Positions 23,473 through 27,981 of a stretch of DNA of 27,981 nucleotides are shown here, piece after piece; the first letter of the stretch is position 1; the number at the start of each line of letters is the position of its first letter. The notes beneath the pieces were generated by a model. The model had not been told where the DNA came from. It saw nothing but the letters and a program-made list of their open reading frames with translations, and did not search any database. The DNA is from CAZMCT01 sp964564785 (GTDB lineage Bacteria > Planctomycetota > Phycisphaerae > UBA1845 > Fen-1342): assembly GCA_964564785.1 (NCBI GenBank), contig CAZMCT010000042.1, positions 1-27,981 of the forward strand. The letters run 5' to 3'. The position numbers and the translations under genes are program-made.

Positions 23473-24405
23473 ATGCCGCGGCCCAACAAGCACATCTCGG
23501 CCGAATTGTCCGCGCGGGCGGTCGGCGTTCCTCGCCGGTGGGCCGGGATCCTCGTCCTGATCGTCTGTGCGGCTCTGTGGAGCCTCAACGGCCCGCTCAT
23601 CAAGCTCCTGCGTCAGGCCGACGTGCCGGCGATCACGATCGCCTGCGGCCGCTCGCTGCTGGGCGGGCTGATGTTCCTGCCGCTGGCGTGGCCGCGGCGG
23701 CGGACGCTGGCGCGGGTGCGGCCGGCGTGGCCGATTGCCGGGGTGGGGTGCTTCACCGTGATGACGGCCTCGTTTGTCATCGCGACCACACAGACCGCGG
23801 CCGCCAGCGCGATCGCGCTGCAATACACGTCGCCGATCTGGGTGTTTCTCCTGTCGCCGCTGCTGTTGAAGGAGCGCCCCGGCCGGCTGGAGGGACTGGT
23901 GCTGCTGATCGCGATGGCGGGCGTGGCGGTGATCTTCGCATGGAGCCCGGACGCGAGCCCGCGGGCGCTGCTGATCGCGCTACTGAGCGGGGCGGGGTAC
24001 GGCAGCCTGACGGTCGTGTTGCGGGGGCTGCGGCCGGTGAGTCCGAGCGTGGTGGCGGCGACGAACGCGTTCGGCTCGGGGCTGCTGCTGCTGGTTCCGG
24101 CGCTGCTCTGGGGCGCGCGGTGGCTGAACGGCTACCAGTGGGGGCTGCTGGTGCTGATGAGCGTGGTGCAGTTCACGCTGCCGTACCTGCTGTTCTCGTG
24201 GGCGTTGCAGCGGGTCGAGGCGCACCGGGCAGCGCTGATCCTGCTGCTGGAGATGGTGCTCAACCCGATCTGGACGTTCGTGGCGGTGGGCGAGGTCCCC
24301 CCGACGGGAACGCTGCTCGGCGGACCGTTGATCCTGCTGGGGGTGGGGGGCTGGCTGCTGCTGGGGATGCGGGGCGGGCCCGCGCGAAGTCAGAATCCGG
24401 CATGA
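23473..24405 (+). CDS. EamA-family (DMT superfamily) transporter
   Basis: The 310-residue inner-membrane protein has ten predicted transmembrane helices in two EamA repeats, about residues 24-150 and 165-300. Conserved EamA features include 'CAALWSLNGPLIK' in helix 1, 'ATTQTAAASAIALQYTSPIWVFLLSPLLLKER' across helices 4-5 and the equivalent 'LQRVEAHRAALILLLEMVLNPIW' in the second half. Such proteins export or import amino acids, nucleotides or sugars; the substrate is not predictable. The start at ATG 23473 is supported by the adjoining -10 box; the upstream frame open from 23200 is intergenic sequence including a repeat. Confidence 0.88.
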   Translation: MPRPNKHISAELSARAVGVPRRWAGILVLIVCAALWSLNGPLIKLLRQADVPAITIACGRSLLGGLMFLPLAWPRRRTLARVRPAWPIAGVGCFTVMTASFVIATTQTAAASAIALQYTSPIWVFLLSPLLLKERPGRLEGLVLLIAMAGVAVIFAWSPDASPRALLIALLSGAGYGSLTVVLRGLRPVSPSVVAATNAFGSGLLLLVPALLWGARWLNGYQWGLLVLMSVVQFTLPYLLFSWALQRVEAHRAALILLLEMVLNPIWTFVAVGEVPPTGTLLGGPLILLGVGGWLLLGMRGGPARSQNPA

Positions 24406-24496
24406 AGAGCACAACCCGGCGGGGTGGGGAGCACGCGGGGCGGAACGGCGGAGGGGGAGCGGCGGCAGCGCCCCGCGGCTCGCTGTTCCCCGGTGC

Positions 24497-24518
24497 CTGG
24501 GCGGTATAATCCGCCCAG
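24497..24518 (+). promoter_or_regulatory. efp promoter -10 inside a perfect inverted repeat
   Basis: CTGGGCGG and CCGCCCAG form a perfect 8-bp inverted repeat whose 6-base centre is exactly TATAAT (24505-24510), a consensus -10. It lies 38 bp before the efp ATG. The symmetry suggests an operator that blocks or bends the -10 region. Without a known regulator this is inference; a chance GC-rich palindrome is possible. Confidence 0.5.
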
Positions 24519-24548
24519 AGCGTCACGTCCGTTCCTGGAGAGCACGTC

Positions 24549-25112
24549 ATGAACATCCCCCTCAAGCGCGGCATGCTGATCCGTCATCAGAACCACGTCT
24601 ACACCGTGGTCGACTTCCACGAGCGGCACTCCGGAAAACAGCGCCCCACGGTGCACGTGGCGCTGCGCGACGTCCGCGACGGCCACCCGGTCGACCGCAC
24701 GCTCGCGGACCTCGAACCGATCGAGGAGGTGCCGCACGCGTACCGCCAGATGCAGTACCTGTACGCCAAGGGCGCGGCGCACGTCTTCATGGACAGCGAG
24801 ACCTTCGAGGAGTTCGAGCTGTCCGGGGCGCAGCTCCAGGGCGGCGAGCCGTTCCTGCGCGAGGGTGAATCGTACCGCGTCATGTTTGTCGACGGCCGCC
24901 CGCTGAACCTCGACCTGCCCGAGATCGTGAAGCTGTCGGTCAAGGAAACGGCCGCCCCGTCGCACTTGGTGGGCAACGCCGCCAGCGTCTTGAAGGAGGC
25001 GACGCTCGAAAACGGGCTGCTGGTGCGCGTGCCGCTGTTCATCAAGATCGGTGACACCATCCGTGTGGACACGCGCTCGCGTGCCTACGTGGGCAAAGAG
25101 GGGAAGGAGTAG
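24549..25112 (+). CDS. efp: elongation factor P
   Basis: EF-P binds between the ribosomal P and E sites and relieves stalling at polyproline; the Pro-rich Wza-like and secreted TPR proteins nearby would be clients. The 187-residue protein has the three expected beta-barrel domains, with the C-terminal 'GLLVRVPLFIKIGDTIRVDTRSRAYVGK' matching the family signature. The loop that carries the modified residue reads 'RHSGKQRPTVHV' instead of the usual 'KPGKGxAF'; Lys30 is in the position of E. coli Lys34. No modification enzyme gene is nearby. GGAG lies about eight bases before the ATG. Confidence 0.93.
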   Translation: MNIPLKRGMLIRHQNHVYTVVDFHERHSGKQRPTVHVALRDVRDGHPVDRTLADLEPIEEVPHAYRQMQYLYAKGAAHVFMDSETFEEFELSGAQLQGGEPFLREGESYRVMFVDGRPLNLDLPEIVKLSVKETAAPSHLVGNAASVLKEATLENGLLVRVPLFIKIGDTIRVDTRSRAYVGKEGKE

Positions 25113-25279
25113 CTTCGGACCCGCCTGCCACAGCGAGTACCACCCCGTGCAGGCCGGCCTGAGCGCCCGGCCTGTGGATCATGCCTGGAGCCGCGCGGCC
25201 GGCCGTTGGCCGCAGGGCTCGGGGGCATCAGCAGCGCCGCGGGCTTCCAGTCCATCGGATCGGGGTTCGACTTGCGCAT
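25085..25279 (-). CDS. possible small ORF with a strong ribosome-binding site
   Basis: A 64-codon frame starts at ATG 25279 with GGAGGA six bases upstream, an unusually good site for this window. The first 20 or so residues ('MRKSNPDPMDWKPAALLMPP') look protein-like; the rest is Arg/Gly-rich and the 3' end overlaps efp antisense by 28 bp. It may be the 5' remnant of a broken gene or a false call. No family is recognised. Confidence 0.22.
   Translation of the reverse strand: MRKSNPDPMDWKPAALLMPPSPAANGRPRGSRHDPQAGRSGRPARGGTRCGRRVRSYSFPSLPT
25150..25174 (+). terminator. possible efp terminator hairpin
   Basis: CAGGCCGG and CCGGCCTG form a perfect 8-bp stem with a 9-base loop, 37 bp past the efp stop codon. 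There is no U-tract, so it would be an atypical or Rho-assisted terminator. Confidence 0.35.
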
Positions 25280-25358
25280 CGCGCTTCCTCCGGCGACGCG
25301 GCCGACCCGCCGCGGGCAGCATCCCCGCCTCTGTGCCGAGTGGGGAAGAAGGAGGAGC

Positions 25359-25394
25359 CCGAGGGGGAACCTTGGGGCGATGGTTCCCCCTCGG
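25359..25394 (-). terminator. 13-bp perfect hairpin, possible terminator of the toxin array
   Basis: CCGAGGGGGAACC (25359-25371) pairs perfectly with GGTTCCCCCTCGG (25382-25394) across a 10-base loop. On the minus strand it follows the immunity gene and the 61-bp repeat and is itself followed by a pyrimidine-rich stretch. It may terminate the leftward array, or belong to the repeat element. Confidence 0.45.
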
Positions 25395-25399
25395 CGCGG

Positions 25400-25460
25400 G
25401 CCGGCAATCGTCCTCAACGCCAAGGGGCCGACTGTCTCACTTACTGTGAAGCACTACACC
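25400..25460. repeat. 61-bp interspersed repeat, copy 2
   Basis: This matches positions 1-61 with three substitutions, in the same orientation. It begins 68 bp past the stop codon of the leftward immunity gene and lies next to a strong hairpin. Whether the hairpin belongs to the repeat cannot be tested with copy 1, which is cut by the window edge. Confidence 0.85.
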
Positions 25461-25528
25461 CCTGCACGTCGAAGCCGGCCGCGACGGCCTCGGCCGTATT
25501 CACATGTCAAAGATCAGGCGGTTGCGCG

Positions 25529-26248
25529 CTACACGACCTCGCCCATCTCGAGAAACTCCACGTTCGTGTAGCCCTGCTGCTGAATGAACTCTCGTACCCG
25601 GTCAGTGCAGAACGTCCAACCAAAGAACTCGTGGACACCGAAGATGTCCGCGCCAGCCAGGTCAGTCGCCCGCACATAGAGACCCTGCCCGGGTTGGCGC
25701 GGCTCCCGGACGTAGTAATCCCGGACCTCGTAGTGCGGCGAAGGGCGGATCACTTCCACGCGATGCTCGAGCAGCTCGGTGCCCGTCAGCTCCCAGCGTT
25801 CGTCGCCACAAGCATCACAGCGGTGCGTCAATCGGGCCGTCGTGCGCCCGCGGTCCATGTGGACCCACGTGGTCCGCCACAACTCGAACAGCTTTGGACC
25901 CTCATAGGGCAACCAGACCCGCGGATTGGTCCGCTTTGTCACACGCAGGGGACGCTTTACTTTTGGATCCTGGACCATTTCGACCGGTCCGCCGTCGAAA
26001 CCCTTGAACTTCGAGCGAAGCGCATTGCAGACACGCTCAGTAATCACGGGTGTAGTGACGTTTACCCACGTGAAGTCACCTACGTTACTCGAACCAGGGT
26101 CCCACTTCATGACGAGCGGTTGCTTCCTATCGTATCTCGTGCGCTTGCACTTCCGGCACGTCGGGCCTTCGATCCGAGACTGATCGAGACCCACGGCCAT
26201 CGCGAAGTCCACTTCCTGAGCAGGGAACCTCAATTGCCAGATTGTCAT
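25529..26248 (-). CDS. SitI6-type double-CxxC immunity protein
   Basis: The 239-residue protein resembles the Myxococcus double-CXXCG paralogous family (Gmx_para_CXXCG), whose member SitI6 protects against the SitA6 toxin. The paired zinc-binding motifs are 'CRKC' (31-34) and 'CDACG' (144-148); the first lacks the final Gly of the family consensus. 'VWLPYEGPKLFELWRTTW' and 'DIFGVHEFFGWTFCTDRVREFI' are further family-like segments. Its ATG overlaps the upstream toxin stop codon as ATGA, implying coupled translation. The gene's GC content is near 50% in places, well below its neighbours, consistent with horizontal transfer. Assignment is from memory of the family; function is inferred from this and the toxin next door. 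Confidence 0.8.
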   Translation of the reverse strand: MTIWQLRFPAQEVDFAMAVGLDQSRIEGPTCRKCKRTRYDRKQPLVMKWDPGSSNVGDFTWVNVTTPVITERVCNALRSKFKGFDGGPVEMVQDPKVKRPLRVTKRTNPRVWLPYEGPKLFELWRTTWVHMDRGRTTARLTHRCDACGDERWELTGTELLEHRVEVIRPSPHYEVRDYYVREPRQPGQGLYVRATDLAGADIFGVHEFFGWTFCTDRVREFIQQQGYTNVEFLEMGEVV

Positions 26249-27240
26249 GGCCGATACTGTTCCAAATTGAACTGCCGTATCAGTTTTTCACGGATACCCA
26301 CGACTTGCTCCGCGGTTACGCTTTCTGGGCCGCCCGCCACCCGGAGTTCGTCCCACCACGCCTGGTTCCAGCGTCCTCCTTTTGGTCCGCCGCCATGCAG
26401 GTACTTGTGCAAGTCCTCCGGAATCTGCCAGATGTTCTTGCACCCATGCATGCCGCGGACGGGACCGGCGTTTCGTACGCTGGCCGGCGGATCGGGCGGA
26501 CCGACCGACAGCAGCTGGTTCTCCGCATCCCACGCGTACGCCTGCCGCGCCCCGACCGCGTTCACCAGCGGCACGAAGCGGTTGATGTCCGCGAAGGTGA
26601 CCGCCCCGTCGCCGTCCAGGTCACCGTTGAGGCACGGACACGGCGCGCAGAAGTACGGATCAGGTCCCGGCGGGCACTGGTTGATCACGGCCACGAAGCA
26701 GCTCAGGTCCTGGTTCATATCCACCACGCCGTCGCAGTTCATGTCGGCCGCGACGTACATCTCCAGCAGGTTGCCATCCTCATCGTACCGATAACCCTGG
26801 GCCGTCTTGGGGTCGGCCACGTCCGTGCGGTAGTACTGGTTGAGGTTGTTGGTCGAGTACGTCGTCACCTCGGGATCGCCGATGCTCGGATCCACGCTGT
26901 ACGTGGTCCGGTTCCCGATCGGGTCGTACACGTAGTCGTAGGCCGGGTCCACGACGCCGTTCTCCCAGTGGTCGGCGGAGGTCAGCTCGTTGCGCAGATT
27001 GTACCCGTAATCCTCCATGAACGCGGCGTTGACGCCCGACGAGTAGTTCAGCCGCGTCCGCCGCCCGAGCGGGTCGGCCGCCGCATCCCGATAATCGTAG
27101 ATCGGGATAGTGAAACCGGCAGAAGAGCTACTCCATGGTTGCCGGCTCTCTCCGTACCAACACCCACTCGAACCAGTCTGCATCTTCGATATGCACGATC
27201 TCCCGGCTCGGCTCAAGGAAGATTCCGCCCGTGGAACCAC
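26245..27240 (-). CDS. orphan Rhs C-terminal tip with dockerin-like repeats and SitA6-like toxin end
   Basis: The frame has 331 codons. From about residue 45 it carries YD repeats of Rhs proteins ('YDYVYDPIGNRTTYSV', 'YRYDEDGNLLEMYV'). Residues 167-230 hold two dockerin-like calcium motifs ('DMNCDGVVDMNQDL', 'DLDGDGAVTFADINRFV'). After 'YAWDAENQLLSV' the Rhs part stops, and residues 263-331 ('IPEDLHKYLHGGGPKGGRWN...') resemble the C-terminal part of the DUF2380/SitA6 toxins. The ATG at 27240 lies inside the upstream gene, and the first 37 or so residues are that gene in another frame, so this is probably a displaced tip without its own start, silent until it recombines onto a full rhs gene. 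The toxin domain looks shorter than full-length SitA6. Confidence 0.7.
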   Translation of the reverse strand: MVPRAESSLSRAGRSCISKMQTGSSGCWYGESRQPWSSSSAGFTIPIYDYRDAAADPLGRRTRLNYSSGVNAAFMEDYGYNLRNELTSADHWENGVVDPAYDYVYDPIGNRTTYSVDPSIGDPEVTTYSTNNLNQYYRTDVADPKTAQGYRYDEDGNLLEMYVAADMNCDGVVDMNQDLSCFVAVINQCPPGPDPYFCAPCPCLNGDLDGDGAVTFADINRFVPLVNAVGARQAYAWDAENQLLSVGPPDPPASVRNAGPVRGMHGCKNIWQIPEDLHKYLHGGGPKGGRWNQAWWDELRVAGGPESVTAEQVVGIREKLIRQFNLEQYRP

Positions 27241-27373
27241 AGAGGAAATGGGCCGCCACGGTTGAGCCGGGAGCTAGCATCATAGCCACCCGTTCTTCTC
27301 CCGGATGCGCAGGATTGCATACGATATCCCCGAGAAGCACCAACTCGCCAGTTGTGTAACGAAACCGGGACAT
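27128..27373 (-). CDS. small putative immunity protein of the upstream Rhs toxin
   Basis: The 81-residue protein has alternating hydrophobic strands ('GELVLLGDIVCNPAHPGEERVAMMLAPG', shown in part) and ends 'DADWFEWVLVRREPATME', reminiscent of the small beta-barrel immunity proteins found beside polymorphic toxins; I cannot name the family. ATG 27373 starts two bases after the stop of the Rhs toxin tip, and GGAGG lies within the toxin's last codons, so the two are translationally coupled. The order toxin tip, immunity gene, orphan tip, second immunity gene is the usual one for rhs loci. It has no signal peptide and would act in the cytoplasm. Confidence 0.7.
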   Translation of the reverse strand: MSRFRYTTGELVLLGDIVCNPAHPGEERVAMMLAPGSTVAAHFLCGSTGGIFLEPSREIVHIEDADWFEWVLVRREPATME

Positions 27374-27375
27374 GC

Positions 27376-27981
27376 CTATTTTATGCCTCCGCCCGCTAAT
27401 TCTACGATAGGAGAGGTCCCTGGAAGGGGAGCTGCGCCGTCCAGAGATCCGAACTTCTGGGGCCAACATACACAGCCGGCACTGGGAGGGCTCTGAAGGA
27501 CGACGAAGTAGTGGGTGTGAGTCCCTTTATGCGGATAGTGCGGTCTGGACGGTGGCACCGTGTCAATTTCGGCTCTTCGGCAGAATTCGTGGGTCGAAAT
27601 CTGGGGAAACCGGCTCCGCAGGTTTCCCCAGGCCCCATCCTGGGGCTTCTTTCCCCTCGCGGGGCTGCGGAAAGACACCGGCGCCAAACCCGCGCTCAGA
27701 ATGGATGCGCATTCCACGGACCTGCCCAAAGTCGGATTTGCCGTATTTCCTGCGGCGGAACGCCTCCCGAGAAGCCGCGTGGGGCGGAAAGTCACCCACG
27801 AATTCTGCTGAGGAGGCTCAATTTCGTACATGATAGTCCCTACAGGGGGCTCACACGGCTTGCACTCCCGCCCACACTTCTCCGGCTTGCGACATCTTAC
27901 GCGAGTAGCGAGGTCCGCTGCCTGTAAGCCGGGATTATTCACCATCCCGGTGCTGATAGCATAACGCGTTGCGGCGGGGGC
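27376..27981 (-). CDS. Rhs-type toxin C-terminal tip, 5' partial, with an in-frame MITE
   Basis: The frame is open to the right edge, with 201 codons visible. The distal part contains a Cys-rich motif 'CGRECKPCEPPVGTIMYEI' that should run straight into 'DTVPPSRPHYPHKGTHTHYF' and 'SPPSAGCVCWPQKFG', a pattern I associate with C-terminal tips of Rhs toxins. Between the two halves is a 247-bp inverted-repeat element plus an 8-bp duplication, adding 85 codons with no stop. Removing the element and one duplication copy restores the junction exactly (GAA ATT GAC). The stop at 27376 is two bases before the immunity gene's ATG. Whether the interrupted toxin is active is unknown; it may be dead despite the open frame. 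Confidence 0.65.
   Translation of the reverse strand, partial: APAATRYAISTGMVNNPGLQAADLATRVRCRKPEKCGRECKPCEPPVGTIMYEIEPPQQNSWVTFRPTRLLGRRSAAGNTANPTLGRSVECASILSAGLAPVSFRSPARGKKPQDGAWGNLRSRFPQISTHEFCRRAEIDTVPPSRPHYPHKGTHTHYFVVLQSPPSAGCVCWPQKFGSLDGAAPLPGTSPIVELAGGGIK
27571..27817. mobile_element. 247-bp MITE-like element with 24-bp inverted repeats
   Basis: The ends are 24-bp terminal inverted repeats with 3 mismatches; the inner 15 bases (GCAGAATTCGTGGGT) are perfect. The element is flanked by a perfect 8-bp direct repeat, TCAATTTC, at 27563-27570 and 27818-27825. No transposase is encoded. Ends beginning GGCTCTTCG with 8-bp duplications are the pattern I know from the ISL3 family, so this is probably a nonautonomous derivative. 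Inside is a strong hairpin (GGGGAAACC with GGTTTCCCC, around 27603-27629). Confidence 0.88.

Larger units (their letters stand above)
25113..25528. other. 416-bp junction between housekeeping genes and the toxin array
   Basis: This gap contains a hairpin after efp (25150-25174), a possible small leftward ORF, a long perfect hairpin (25359-25394) and the second copy of the 61-bp repeat (25400-25460). Nothing else is identified. It marks the change from uniform high-GC genes to the lower-GC accessory segment. Confidence 0.6.

Noticed and set aside
25181..26794. A 537-codon frame on the plus strand over the toxin array
   Set aside because: The opposite strand carries family-like CxxC and Rhs sequence with coupled starts and stops; the plus frame spans repeats and hairpins and has no domain.
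27560..27811. Short frames inside the MITE as possible genes
   Set aside because: They begin in the inverted repeats and overlap each other on both strands, with no ribosome-binding site or transposase motif.
1..27981. tRNA, rRNA or CRISPR features
   Set aside because: No cloverleaf-like T-arm motif, no rRNA core sequence and no regularly spaced repeat array was noticed on either strand.

Overview
The window is high-GC chromosomal DNA (well over half G+C by eye, third codon positions nearly all G or C in the long genes). It most likely comes from a member of the Planctomycetota. The pointers are an exosortase/EpsI/Wza/tyrosine-autokinase locus with a giant tetratricopeptide protein, an Rhs protein with dockerin-like 'DxDxDGxVTxxDIN' calcium repeats inside it, and the general gene mix. 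A run of 10 N at 1886-1895 shows this is draft, scaffolded sequence. No rRNA, tRNA or CRISPR array was seen.

Region 1 (106-12126) is an exopolysaccharide/exosortase locus. A NeuD/PglD-type sugar O-acyltransferase reads leftward. A divergent rightward operon follows: Wza-like export lipoprotein, exosortase (Cys-Arg-His triad visible), EpsI-like partner, a 1674-residue membrane-anchored TPR protein, and a Wzc-like chain-length/BY-kinase with unusual nucleotide-binding motifs. Together these would polymerise, export and possibly anchor a surface polysaccharide and sort exosortase substrates. No PEP-CTERM-type substrate lies in the window.

Region 2 (12173-25112) is mostly housekeeping and metabolic genes: truA, a pteridine-reductase-like SDR, a secreted TPR protein, aminoacyl-histidine dipeptidase (pepD-like), squalene/phytoene synthase, proC, a eukaryote-type glycogen branching enzyme, a phytanoyl-CoA dioxygenase family protein, a conserved hypothetical, an EamA transporter and elongation factor P. 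Several have readable -10 boxes just upstream. Two are so close to the start codon that leaderless mRNAs are likely (truA, EamA gene). Palindromic repeats overlap the candidate promoters of glgB and efp.

Region 3 (25113-27981) is accessory DNA, visibly lower in GC in places, transcribed leftward. It is a polymorphic-toxin array: the C-terminal tip of an Rhs toxin running off the window edge, a tightly coupled small putative immunity gene, an orphan Rhs tip carrying dockerin-like repeats and a SitA6/DUF2380-like toxin end, and a SitI6-type double-CxxC immunity gene joined to it by an ATGA overlap. The first toxin tip is interrupted by a 247-bp MITE-like element with 24-bp terminal inverted repeats and a perfect 8-bp target duplication. 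Element plus duplication is 255 bp, so the toxin frame stays open.

Two families of intergenic repeats were found: a 61-bp repeat at the left edge and at 25400, each just downstream of a leftward gene, and an approximately 86-bp hairpin-forming repeat at 15609 and 23310.
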